Source: Rhodospirillaceae bacterium (GTDB lineage Bacteria; Pseudomonadota; Alphaproteobacteria; UBA8366; GCA-2717185). From it: DNA of 30,639 bases. The first letter of the stretch is position 1. Each line of letters begins with the position of its first letter. The stretch spans positions 1-30,639 of the forward strand of contig PBDC01000099.1 of the NCBI GenBank assembly GCA_002717185.1, read 5' to 3'. The notes below the pieces were generated by a model. That model saw only the letters and a program-made list of their open reading frames with translations, made no database searches and was not told the DNA's origin. Shown in pieces: positions 1 to 7,328 of this stretch. Position numbers and translations under genes: made by a program.

Positions 1-933
1 ACCGATATGGCTCAATATTGGTTCACTGTTCGTTGCCACGGTGATTGCACTGACATCCTCGGGACCAAACTCGCGCTCGTCTCGAGCTACGTCTAGCGCA
101 TCGAAGGCCGCGTGGATCAAGTGGCAGCAGCTATAGGGCTTTAGTCCGTTGTCGAGCATGTGATAGTGACTGCCGAGGCCATCTGTGATGCGATTCAGAT
201 CGAATTCTCCGGCGAATACCTTACAGAAGCCCTTCTCGCCTTCGAGGATTGTTGGCGGGCCAGTGATGCCAGCCTCTGCAAATAGGCCGGCGCGAACACC
301 GCCCTGAGCTGGGATGCCGGCATGAATGCGTTTTACCGAGCCGCCAGTCTTTGTGTATTCAATCAATCCAGCAGAATGGCTGCCAGCGATGCCGAAGGCA
401 TTAATGGTTTGTTCCAGGTCGAAGCCGAGCAAAACCGCAGAGGCTGCCGCCCCACCAAAGGGGCCGACACCGACGGGTGGATGGTGACCACGATAGATCA
501 AATGCGGTGAACAGGCCCACGATATGCGGATTTGCACTTCGTAGGCGGCGATTACCGCTAGGAGTAGACGATCGCCCGACGCCTTTGCATATTCGGCCAT
601 GGCTAAGGCCGTTGGTACGGCGATCTGGCCTGGGTGTGTAGGGCTCTTCAAGTGAGTGTCGTCGGTTTCGTTCGCATGGTTAAATGTGGCGTTGAGGAAG
701 GCAGCATCGTCCGGTGACATGCGATCACCGTAATAGGCGACGGTGCTATGACCGCCGCTGCGTGTCTTACAAATTACGTCGTAATAGGTGCGGCTCCAGG
801 GCACAGTAGCGCCGGCAACCTGGCAGCCCAAATTGTCTAGCAGAAAGCGCCGCGCGTGCTCACGTACCGTGTCTGGTACATCTTCCAGACGGAGTGAACT
901 CACCCATTCCGCTAGCTGTCGCGTTTCGTTCAT
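1..933 (-). CDS. MmgE/PrpD family protein (C-terminal part outside window)
   Basis: The minus-strand frame is open from the ATG at 933 to the window edge, giving about 311 residues with no stop; the C-terminus is missing. It belongs to the MmgE/PrpD family, whose members include 2-methylcitrate dehydratase, cis-aconitate decarboxylase and iminodisuccinate epimerase. Family marks are the N-terminal helical stretch ending in FLLDNLGCQVAGA, the NHANETDDTH segment, the HPGQIAVPTALAMAE helix, and KPYSCCHLIHAAFDA late in the fragment, the usual position of the K-P-Y-x-x-C...H motif. The start is preceded by GAGAG. It is the last visible gene of an operon, 24 bases after the aminotransferase stop. 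The substrate cannot be read from sequence; the family catalyses hydration, dehydration or related steps on small carboxylic acids. Confidence 0.85.
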   Translation of the reverse strand, partial: MNETRQLAEWVSSLRLEDVPDTVREHARRFLLDNLGCQVAGATVPWSRTYYDVICKTRSGGHSTVAYYGDRMSPDDAAFLNATFNHANETDDTHLKSPTHPGQIAVPTALAMAEYAKASGDRLLLAVIAAYEVQIRISWACSPHLIYRGHHPPVGVGPFGGAAASAVLLGFDLEQTINAFGIAGSHSAGLIEYTKTGGSVKRIHAGIPAQGGVRAGLFAEAGITGPPTILEGEKGFCKVFAGEFDLNRITDGLGSHYHMLDNGLKPYSCCHLIHAAFDALDVARDEREFGPEDVSAITVATNSEPILSHIG

Positions 934-957
934 ATCGTGCTCTCGGTTACAGATGAA

Positions 958-2343
958 TTAGGCAGCGATATCGCCTTCATCTTTTAGCATGCGGACCGCA
1001 CTACGGACCGCTTCCGCGGTCTTCTCTAGGTCGGAGTCGGTGTGGACACAAGACATCACGCCACCCGGTTTACTGTTCATATCGACACCGCCGACAATGA
1101 TACCCAGACGCAGCTTGGTAACCAGCGAGTCGGTACGCGAGCCCTTCATCGTTTCTCGATCATGCTCGTGAGGGTTGAAGGTAGTTGGCTTAATGTCGAG
1201 GTGCTTCGGGTTTGTGAAAATATAGAAGCCTGAATGCTCACCATAGCAAGCCCAAGGCACGTCCTCCGCTTCAAAGCCCTCGTTGATCAATTGGCGCAGC
1301 TTGGCGGCATTCCCGCTGGCGACATCGCAGACGCCCCCCGCTTTGATCAGCTCCAGTGCGGCGATGCCGGAAGCTGCAGACATTGGATTGGCGTTGTAGG
1401 TACCTTGATGCTGGACCTTTTCAAAGCCTTTTTCTTCGGCAACTTCGAAGTCGAGCAATTCCATGATGTCTTCACGACCGGTAATGGCCCCTCCTGGCAG
1501 GCCGCCGGCTAGGATCTTTGCCAAGCTGCACATATCCGGTGTGACCCCGAAATGTTCCTGTGCGCCGCCCGGTGCCACGCGGAAACCGGTAACGACCTCG
1601 TCAAAGATTAGGATCACGCCGCGATTGGCGGTGATTTTGCGCAGTTCGGATATAAATTCTTTAGTCACCGGAACCTGGCCGAAACTGGCGCCAGTCGGCT
1701 CCAGAATGCAGGCGCCGATGTCGTCATGCGCCTCGAAGATGCGACGTGTTTCCTCTATATCGTCCGATGGCGCGAGTAGGACATTCTCCGCGATGCCGTC
1801 AAGAACGCCGGGTGACGCGGTGCCATCGAAATGGTTGCTGACACCGAATGCCGCATGGTCGTGCCAACCGTGGAAATGTCCAAGAAAACGCACGACTTTG
1901 GGCTTGCCAGTGAAAGCCCGCGCAAGACGTAATCCCATAAGGTTCGCTTCTGTGCCGGATGAAGTGAAGCGCACCCGCTCAGCACAGGGTACCAACTCCT
2001 TAACCAATTCACCCCATCGTACCTCGAGCTCGTGGCAAGCGCCGAAATGGGTGCCTTTGTCGAGTTGTGCGTGTGCCGCGGCCTGCACCGTTGGGTGGTT
2101 GTGTCCTAGGATTAGCGCTCCATGGCCGCCGAAATAGTCGACATATTCGTTGCCGTCGATATCCCATTTATGACTGCCCTGCGCCCGATCGACGTAGAAG
2201 GCGTAAGGGTCAAGTTTGCGGGAATCGTGTACTAGCCCACTCGGAAATATTTCGCGCGCTTGGCCGGCACGTTCTTTTGATTTCGGCGTGTGTTCACGAT
2301 AGGCGGCGACGATCTTCGAATTTGTCGGCAAAGAGTCAGGCAT
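958..2343 (-). CDS. Class III PLP-dependent aminotransferase, glutamate-1-semialdehyde aminomutase-like
   Basis: A fold-type I PLP enzyme of 461 residues. Landmarks with numbering from the chosen start are WDIDGNEYVDYFGGHGALILGH near 60-81, the SSGTEAN phosphate-binding segment at 128-134, HFHGWHDH at 157-163, the cofactor-binding Asp248 in LIFDEVVTGFR, and the Schiff-base lysine Lys276 in SLAKILAGGLPGG. Its length and motifs match the glutamate-1-semialdehyde aminomutase-like branch, which in catabolic clusters often acts on amino acids or beta-amino acids rather than in haem synthesis. An upstream ATG at 2358 is in frame and would add five residues, but it has no ribosome site; the ATG at 2343 has a weak GGA upstream. 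The gene lies 75 bases after the DsbA-like gene and 24 bases before the MmgE/PrpD gene, on the same strand. Confidence 0.88.
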   Translation of the reverse strand: MPDSLPTNSKIVAAYREHTPKSKERAGQAREIFPSGLVHDSRKLDPYAFYVDRAQGSHKWDIDGNEYVDYFGGHGALILGHNHPTVQAAAHAQLDKGTHFGACHELEVRWGELVKELVPCAERVRFTSSGTEANLMGLRLARAFTGKPKVVRFLGHFHGWHDHAAFGVSNHFDGTASPGVLDGIAENVLLAPSDDIEETRRIFEAHDDIGACILEPTGASFGQVPVTKEFISELRKITANRGVILIFDEVVTGFRVAPGGAQEHFGVTPDMCSLAKILAGGLPGGAITGREDIMELLDFEVAEEKGFEKVQHQGTYNANPMSAASGIAALELIKAGGVCDVASGNAAKLRQLINEGFEAEDVPWACYGEHSGFYIFTNPKHLDIKPTTFNPHEHDRETMKGSRTDSLVTKLRLGIIVGGVDMNSKPGGVMSCVHTDSDLEKTAEAVRSAVRMLKDEGDIAA

Positions 2344-2418
2344 GACGTATCCAATCAATCAGGAATATCTACATATGAGAGTATGGCAAGCTACCGCGCT
2401 AATGCAATTCCGGGGTGC

Positions 2419-3033
2419 TTACACCGCGAGTATCTCGTGAATTACCGGAAGGTGTTCGCGGCCCCAGAAGATTTCGCCGTCGATTATAAAGGTAGGCACC
2501 CCGAATACACCCTCTGTCTCTGCTTCCACTTGAATGCGACGTACAGCGGCAGGTCCTTCATCGGCTGCATACTTTGCCCAGCCGGTGGTATCGGCACCGG
2601 ATTCCGCCAGAACTGCCTCGACGGCGGCAGGATCAGCGATGTCCAACTCCCGTTTAAAGAACCGCTCGAAGACGAGGTCATGATAAGGCCGGAACACGCC
2701 TTGCGCCTGGGCGCATAACATGCCGGCGCCAGCGATTGTCGAATCGAAGATTTTGCGCGGACCGCGTATTGTCAGTCCCTCCCGGTTGCCGTAGCGACGG
2801 ACGTCCATATAGCTGTACTTAACTCGTCGCCACTGATGCGCATTACGTTCTTCGGATAGCACGTTGCCATCGTCGTCGACCTTCGCTGCGCCGAGATAGG
2901 CGGGGATGTCCAGGATGTAGGGACGCCACTTGATGTCGGCACTGAATTCTCGTGCCAAGGCATCTGCTGCAGCTACCGCAAGATAGGCATAAGGGCTTTT
3001 ATAGTCAGAATAAAGGGTGATTGTTTTGGGCAT
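2419..3033 (-). CDS. DsbA family / 2-hydroxychromene-2-carboxylate isomerase-like protein
   Basis: A 204-residue thioredoxin-fold protein of the kappa-class GST / HCCA isomerase branch. The N-terminal strand and active-site turn read YSDYKSPYAYLA, with Ser13 in place of the redox cysteines of true DsbA, and the C-terminal part has the cis-Pro loop GVPTF followed by FWGREHLP, typical of this branch. These proteins act in the cytoplasm, often using glutathione to isomerise ring-cleavage products of aromatic compounds. The ATG at 3033 was chosen because GGAG stands about 10 bases upstream and the fold begins immediately; a longer open frame to 3156 adds 41 residues unlike the family. It is the promoter-proximal gene of the leftward operon with the aminotransferase and MmgE/PrpD protein. 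The exact substrate is unknown. Confidence 0.82.
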   Translation of the reverse strand: MPKTITLYSDYKSPYAYLAVAAADALAREFSADIKWRPYILDIPAYLGAAKVDDDGNVLSEERNAHQWRRVKYSYMDVRRYGNREGLTIRGPRKIFDSTIAGAGMLCAQAQGVFRPYHDLVFERFFKRELDIADPAAVEAVLAESGADTTGWAKYAADEGPAAVRRIQVEAETEGVFGVPTFIIDGEIFWGREHLPVIHEILAV

Positions 3034-3061
3034 CCGTAGTGCTCCGCGTTGCTTGGAAACC

Positions 3062-3090
3062 ATTACAATTACTGCCAGGTCAGTTGTCCA
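3062..3090 (-). promoter_or_regulatory. Sigma70-like promoter of the leftward DsbA-aminotransferase-MmgE operon
   Basis: Read on the minus strand, TGGACA (3090-3085) and TGTAAT (3067-3062) are separated by exactly 17 bases. Each hexamer matches 5 of 6 consensus positions. Transcription would start near 3055, leaving a leader of about 20 bases before the ATG at 3033, which has its own GGAG. The position suits the first gene of the operon. This is pattern recognition only. Confidence 0.5.
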
Positions 3091-3371
3091 TGAAGAAGCG
3101 CCGGTTCGCATCGACGGCAGGAAAATAGGTTTCGGCATCCCATGTGTCGAAACCATAGAGAAAAAAACTGAGCTTCACTTCGGCTTTTCGATATGGAGAG
3201 GGCGGTTCGACGTTTTTCGCTGCAGCGGCCGTGCCATCCTGCAACCGGCTTAACATTCTTATCTGGAGCTAGGATTGTTGCAGGACTCGAGATGAGTGCT
3301 TGAGAGAACCAGTCATAGTTCTATATAAGGCAATAGTTTAGGAGACTGTCCCACAATTTTTATCGAGTTCC
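3091..3371. other. Intergenic region between divergent operons
   Basis: No credible gene is seen on either strand between the leftward promoter and prfC. Short open frames exist here but lack a ribosome site and family resemblance. The stretch includes an A7 run near 3160 and the promoter-like sequence assigned to prfC at its right end. Confidence 0.5.
3300..3329 (+). promoter_or_regulatory. Sigma70-like promoter upstream of prfC
   Basis: TTGAGA at 3300-3305 is followed 16 bases later by TATATA (3322-3327), or 18 bases later by TATAAG (3324-3329). The start codon of prfC lies about 40 bases downstream. An AGGAG at about 3341 is too far from the start codon to serve it, so the ribosome site of prfC itself looks weak. 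Confidence 0.42.
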
Positions 3372-4964
3372 ATGGCGACGCAAATCGAATCCGCCGAGCG
3401 CCGGCGCACCTTCGCAATCATCTCGCATCCCGATGCTGGTAAGACCACCCTGACCGAAAAGCTGCTGGTGTTTGGCGGTGCTATCCAGATGGCGGGAGCG
3501 GTAAAAGCCCGTGGCGAACGGAGGCGGGCACATTCCGATTGGATGAAGGTGGAGCGTGAGCGCGGTATTTCTGTCGCCTCTTCGGTGATGACCTATGAAT
3601 ATCGGGATCTCACCTTCAATCTGCTGGACACGCCTGGCCACGAGGATTTCAGCGAAGATACCTACCGCACGTTAACCGCCGTTGATTCCGCAGTGATGGT
3701 AATCGATGCGGCGAAAGGGATTGAGGATCAGACGCGCAAGCTGTTCGAGGTTTGCCGCATGCGCGATGTGCCAATCATCACCTTTATCAACAAGTTGGAC
3801 CGGGAATCGCGCGATAGTTTCGAATTGCTCGACCAGATTGAGCAAGATCTGCAACTTGATGTTAGCCCGGTGAGTTGGCCGATTGGTATGGGGCGCGGCT
3901 TTCAAGGTTGCTACGACCTGCGACATGACCGGTTACTGCTGCTCGACCGAAATTCGACTGACACGCCGACGGAAGGTGAGGCGTGCAACGGTCTTGACGA
4001 CCCGCAGCTGGAGGAACGCCTAAGTGACGATGCGGTCGATATTTTGCGCGAGGAGGTCGATATGGCGCGAGGGTTATGCGCCGACTTCGATTTGGAAGCC
4101 TACCACGAAGGCAACATGACGCCGGTCTATTTTGGCAGCGCAATAAATAATTTTGGGGTGCGAGAACTGCTCGACGGGCTGGCCGATCTGGCTCCGCCGC
4201 CAAGGCCGCAGCCCACGGTGGACCGCGCAATCGAACCAGAAGAAAACAAGGTCAGCGGCTTTGTTTTTAAGATCCAGGCGAACATGGATCCGAACCATCG
4301 TGACCGCATAGCCTTCGTTCGGCTCTGTTCCGGCCATTTCAAACGCGGCATGAAGCTGCTGCATGTGCGTAGCGGGAAGCAGCTGAATATGCACAATCCC
4401 GTCCTGTTCCTTGCTCGAGATCGGGAGTTGGCTGAGGAGGCGTGGGCCGGTGACATTATCGGTGTGCCGAACCACGGCAATCTTCGTATAGGCGACGCAC
4501 TGACCGAGGGAGAGACGCTGCAGTTCACCGGGATCCCAAGCTTCGCCCCAGAACTGCTACAGCGCGTGCGGCCGGAGGACCCCATGCGGGCGAAACATTT
4601 GGAACGCGCCCTTCGCCAGTTAGCGGAAGAGGGCGTCGGACACGCCTTCAAGACGCGTCTTGGCTCCGACTGGATTGTCGGTGTAGTTGGTTCGCTGCAG
4701 TTCGATGTACTCGCTGACCGAATACGCACCGAATACAATGTACCGGTCCGCTTCGAGCCAAGCGGCTTGTACACCGCGCGCTGGGTTGCGGCGGACGACC
4801 CGCGCATACTCAAGGACTATGCCGACAAAAACTCGGCGACCATTGCCGACGACCATGACGGTTCCTTGGTTTTCCTGGCGCGCAACGCTTGGGCGCTCGG
4901 CAAGGCGGAGGAGGACTGGCCCGATATTCGTTTTCTGAAAACGCGAGAACAGGTGGTCCTGTAG
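3372..4964 (+). CDS. prfC: Peptide chain release factor 3 (RF3)
   Basis: RF3 is the translational GTPase that recycles release factors RF1 and RF2 from the ribosome after peptide release. The protein is 530 residues, the family's usual size. The GTPase domain shows all main motifs: P-loop SHPDAGKTTLTEKLL, the switch I stretch ERERGISVASSV, the G3 motif DTPGHEDFSEDTYRTL and the G4 motif NKLDRE. The QMAGAVKARG segment early in the GTPase domain separates RF3 from EF-G. Later parts match RF3 domains II and III, for instance SGFVFKIQANMDPNHRDRIA and VVGSLQFDVLADR. It stands alone between two leftward groups of catabolic genes and is probably transcribed by itself. It is the only clear housekeeping gene in the window. 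Identification is secure. Confidence 0.97.
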   Translation: MATQIESAERRRTFAIISHPDAGKTTLTEKLLVFGGAIQMAGAVKARGERRRAHSDWMKVERERGISVASSVMTYEYRDLTFNLLDTPGHEDFSEDTYRTLTAVDSAVMVIDAAKGIEDQTRKLFEVCRMRDVPIITFINKLDRESRDSFELLDQIEQDLQLDVSPVSWPIGMGRGFQGCYDLRHDRLLLLDRNSTDTPTEGEACNGLDDPQLEERLSDDAVDILREEVDMARGLCADFDLEAYHEGNMTPVYFGSAINNFGVRELLDGLADLAPPPRPQPTVDRAIEPEENKVSGFVFKIQANMDPNHRDRIAFVRLCSGHFKRGMKLLHVRSGKQLNMHNPVLFLARDRELAEEAWAGDIIGVPNHGNLRIGDALTEGETLQFTGIPSFAPELLQRVRPEDPMRAKHLERALRQLAEEGVGHAFKTRLGSDWIVGVVGSLQFDVLADRIRTEYNVPVRFEPSGLYTARWVAADDPRILKDYADKNSATIADDHDGSLVFLARNAWALGKAEEDWPDIRFLKTREQVVL

Positions 4965-5194
4965 TATGACCAACATTTTTCTCGGGGACGGCCATGACAA
5001 TCTCCGAGACCTGGCCCGTAAGCTTTTTTGGCAGAAAGCGAAGGCCTGCCTCTTATTCAGACCTTCAGGGCTAAAAGTCTCTTGGGCCTCATCAGCGCAA
5101 TCTACGACGACACTATAAACGCTTACCAAAGCTATATATTAGTGTACAACGGCGATACGCCTGTGCTCTTCGGATATGAGGAATTCCTCGTTTC

Positions 5195-6652
5195 CTAGAA
5201 GTGGATCACTTCCCGCGCGTTGTCGTATACTTCCTGCAGCCGCCCATGCGATATAGCGGCGGCTTGCACGGCGGAGACAAGATGTTTCCAGTGTAGCGAC
5301 GGGCGCGTGGCCTTGAATTCCTCGTAGACAGCCTGGTGATGTTTGAAGGCGTGCATCTCCGTGAAGCTGTCGCGACAGGCGATCTTGCCAAGCATCTCGA
5401 TTAGCGCGTTCGGGTCGTAGTTGTTATCGGCATATTGTTGGGCAAGGGCGGCAGCGTGCTTGACTTCGTCGCTTGCGACCCAGGTGGCAATTGGCGTCAT
5501 TGGGCGGCGCTCACCAACAGGCAGGCTGTCAATTAGCGCTTCTAAATCGCCGATCAACTGCTTCTGACTGCGTTGTGGTAGGCTGGCGACCGTTTCCCGT
5601 TCTGGGGTCAAGACTGGTGCTAGTTTATACTGTGCTGACTTTACTTCCGGTCCGGTGTTCCAGGTAAACAAGGCACGCAGCTTGGTCTGCATGGAGATTT
5701 CCGGCTGGCTTAGAAGGTAGCGCCGGATATTGATGCCGGTGTTGATGTGCACATCCATCGGGTTGCCAGTTTTAGAGCGCAGGAAAAGCGCCGAACCGCC
5801 AACTGAGAGGGCTTCCACCGTGCCTTCCAGGGAAAGGCCGTCAGCCAGCGCCTTGGCGAGAAGCGTTGGGCTTTCCTCGAATTTATCTAGGTTAGCGATC
5901 GTGTCGGCCAGTTCGGTGACCGCTTCTGTTTCGCCTTCATTGGTCTTATAACGCAATACCCGCGATAGCAGCCCGTGTTCTTCGATCAACTCGTCAATTT
6001 CTAACATTGCCTTGGCAGTCGGCGGACGAGTTACGTAACGCACCGCAGGGCGAATCAGATACTGGGCGTATTCCCAGCCAAAATATTCCAGCGCACGCCA
6101 GGTGTTGGTGGGAAAGATTAGATAGTGATCGTCTGCGGCGTTTTTTGGCACTGCGGTTTGCAGCAGACGGTCGAGTACCTGCATCGGCGTCTCTTTCTGC
6201 ATGAAGAACAGATAGTAGCTGTCCATTGCGTGATAGGCGCCGCGGTCCATGAAGTATTGCATTTCCTCGACCGCCGGCTCGACTTCGTCGTGCCATGTGC
6301 AGGGCTTCGTCTCCGCCAGGATGTATGGGCCCATGGAGAAGTGGTTTATGTGCTTGTTAGCGAGTGCAACATTCTGCACTACGGGCATCATTGCGTATTC
6401 GCCAGGCAGCCGTTCGGACAGGTTCCGCACAGCGTGCAGGCCCGCGATCGGGTGCAGCGGACCGCCATGATGGCCCGGAGGAAGGTCGCTGGAGCGGATT
6501 ACCGCTAGCGCGCCCGCTAGCAACATTTCTTTAACCGACGTACCTGACTTTAGTTTCTTGTAGGTCTCAGCCACGATGCGATCTGGCGGGGTCTCTTCGA
6601 CAAATAGGACCAACGGTTCAATGTGATCGGGATAAACGACGGGCTTATACAC
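5195..6652 (-). CDS. Unassigned 485-residue His-rich protein
   Basis: I do not recognise the family. The reading frame is strong: 485 residues, GTG start at 6652 with AGGAG about 10 bases upstream, and no long hydrophobic segment or signal peptide, so a soluble cytoplasmic protein is likely. The N-terminal half holds clustered histidines: PGHHGGPLHPIAGLHA (His61, 62, 67, 73), KHINHFSMGPY (His101, His104), TWHDEVEP (His121) and RGAYHAMDSYY (His141). The C-terminal part has SDEVKHAAALAQQY and TEMHAFKHHQAVYEEF. Regularly placed His and acidic residues in a mainly helical protein suggest a metal-binding or cofactor-free oxygenase, loosely recalling questin-oxidase-like proteins; that is a guess. 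It is transcribed alone, convergent with prfC, and possibly expressed from the TTGACA-containing promoter at 6703-6731. Confidence 0.75.
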   Translation of the reverse strand: MYKPVVYPDHIEPLVLFVEETPPDRIVAETYKKLKSGTSVKEMLLAGALAVIRSSDLPPGHHGGPLHPIAGLHAVRNLSERLPGEYAMMPVVQNVALANKHINHFSMGPYILAETKPCTWHDEVEPAVEEMQYFMDRGAYHAMDSYYLFFMQKETPMQVLDRLLQTAVPKNAADDHYLIFPTNTWRALEYFGWEYAQYLIRPAVRYVTRPPTAKAMLEIDELIEEHGLLSRVLRYKTNEGETEAVTELADTIANLDKFEESPTLLAKALADGLSLEGTVEALSVGGSALFLRSKTGNPMDVHINTGINIRRYLLSQPEISMQTKLRALFTWNTGPEVKSAQYKLAPVLTPERETVASLPQRSQKQLIGDLEALIDSLPVGERRPMTPIATWVASDEVKHAAALAQQYADNNYDPNALIEMLGKIACRDSFTEMHAFKHHQAVYEEFKATRPSLHWKHLVSAVQAAAISHGRLQEVYDNAREVIHF

Positions 6653-6702
6653 GGACGCACTCTCCTGGCAGCATACAAATCTTATGGCAAAAATTAACGT
6701 CC

Positions 6703-6731
6703 ATGCTCGGCTTTACTAGTCGATTTGTCAA
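6703..6731 (-). promoter_or_regulatory. Possible promoter of the 485-residue gene
   Basis: On the minus strand a perfect TTGACA (6731-6726) is followed 17 bases later by GAGCAT (6708-6703), a poor -10 element with only three matches. The position, about 50 bases upstream of the GTG start at 6652, is reasonable. The weak -10 keeps confidence low. Confidence 0.25.
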
Positions 6732-6782
6732 ATTTTTGCCCATTCACTGTGCAGATGCTTTGGAGACTTAAGCTGAAAGGCC

Positions 6783-7069
6783 ATGCACATTCTCTTTGAT
6801 ATTGAGCAGGTGATAAACTGGCGGAAAGGCCGTCTGGCGGCTATCCATACACCCGCAGGCGCGCCAATTTCGTCGGTTTTGCCTACTCGCACTATGCCGA
6901 TCAGCTGTGCTGCGAGAATTCCCTGCTGGACCTGGCTAAAGCGGGCCGGTACGCGGAAGCCACCCGCCGAATATATTACAAAAAAATTCTAGCCTTTGAC
7001 TGGGTTGACCATCTGAGGAATGTAGAGATCGCTTCCTGTAAGCCTGGTATCGCTCAAAGCACCTGTTAG
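6783..7069 (+). pseudogene. Probable frameshifted remnant of a small gene
   Basis: An ATG at 6783 with AAAGG just upstream opens a frame reading MHILFDIEQVINWRKGR, which then turns into low-quality sequence. From about 6836 the frame offset by minus one reads protein-like: GGYPYTRRRANFVGFAY, ENSLLDLAKAGRYAEA and RRIYYKKILAFDWVDHLRN, ending at TAG 7067-7069. The second frame has no start codon of its own; a TGA closes it upstream near 6807. The two halves joined would make a soluble protein of about 95 residues. A single-base deletion between roughly 6833 and 6850 would explain the break. The family is not recognised. Sequencing error or programmed frameshifting are alternatives. Confidence 0.45.
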
Positions 7070-7328
7070 TCATTCTGGCCGATTGCCACACCCTTAACGC
7101 GGAGGTCGTCAAGATTGCTAATACCTAAAAGAACACAGCATGGCTGGATATGCAGAACTGCAGCGACGGGCCATCAGTGCGAGGTTGATACTGGGTGCTT
7201 CGACACTGCAGATGACACGGTGGGCGGTGGGCAGTCCACAAAAACGACTATGGCTAGGTATAGGGACGCTACGTAATATTAATTCGACCGCTTGTCCGTC
7301 TCGCCCGCACTATTGTGGAGCCTTTCGC
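7070..7328. other. Non-coding stretch after the gene remnant
   Basis: No convincing gene is seen on either strand. A plus-strand frame opening at 7140 runs into the 3' end of the amidohydrolase gene, has no good ribosome site and reads unlike a protein family. It may be decayed sequence continuous with the remnant to its left. Confidence 0.4.

Noticed and set aside
1463..2137. 224-codon plus-strand frame
   Set aside because: It is antisense to the aminotransferase, and the translation is rich in Ser, Arg and Pro with no family resemblance; the aminotransferase motifs are unmistakable.
4127..4813. 228-codon minus-strand frame inside prfC
   Set aside because: Its translation is low-complexity in Ser and Arg and it lies wholly antisense to a securely identified RF3.
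4981..5008. Inverted repeat CTCGGGGA/TCTCCGAG after prfC
   Set aside because: One G-T pair, a 12-base loop, and the T-run lies about 15 bases beyond the stem, so it is not a convincing terminator.
4620..5129. 169-codon minus-strand frame at the 3' end of prfC
   Set aside because: Mostly antisense to prfC, no ribosome site, no recognisable family.
5178..5189. Perfect palindrome GAGGAATTCCTC next to the stop of the 485-residue gene
   Set aside because: No loop for a hairpin, no second copy seen, and no promoter context; a chance palindrome is likely.
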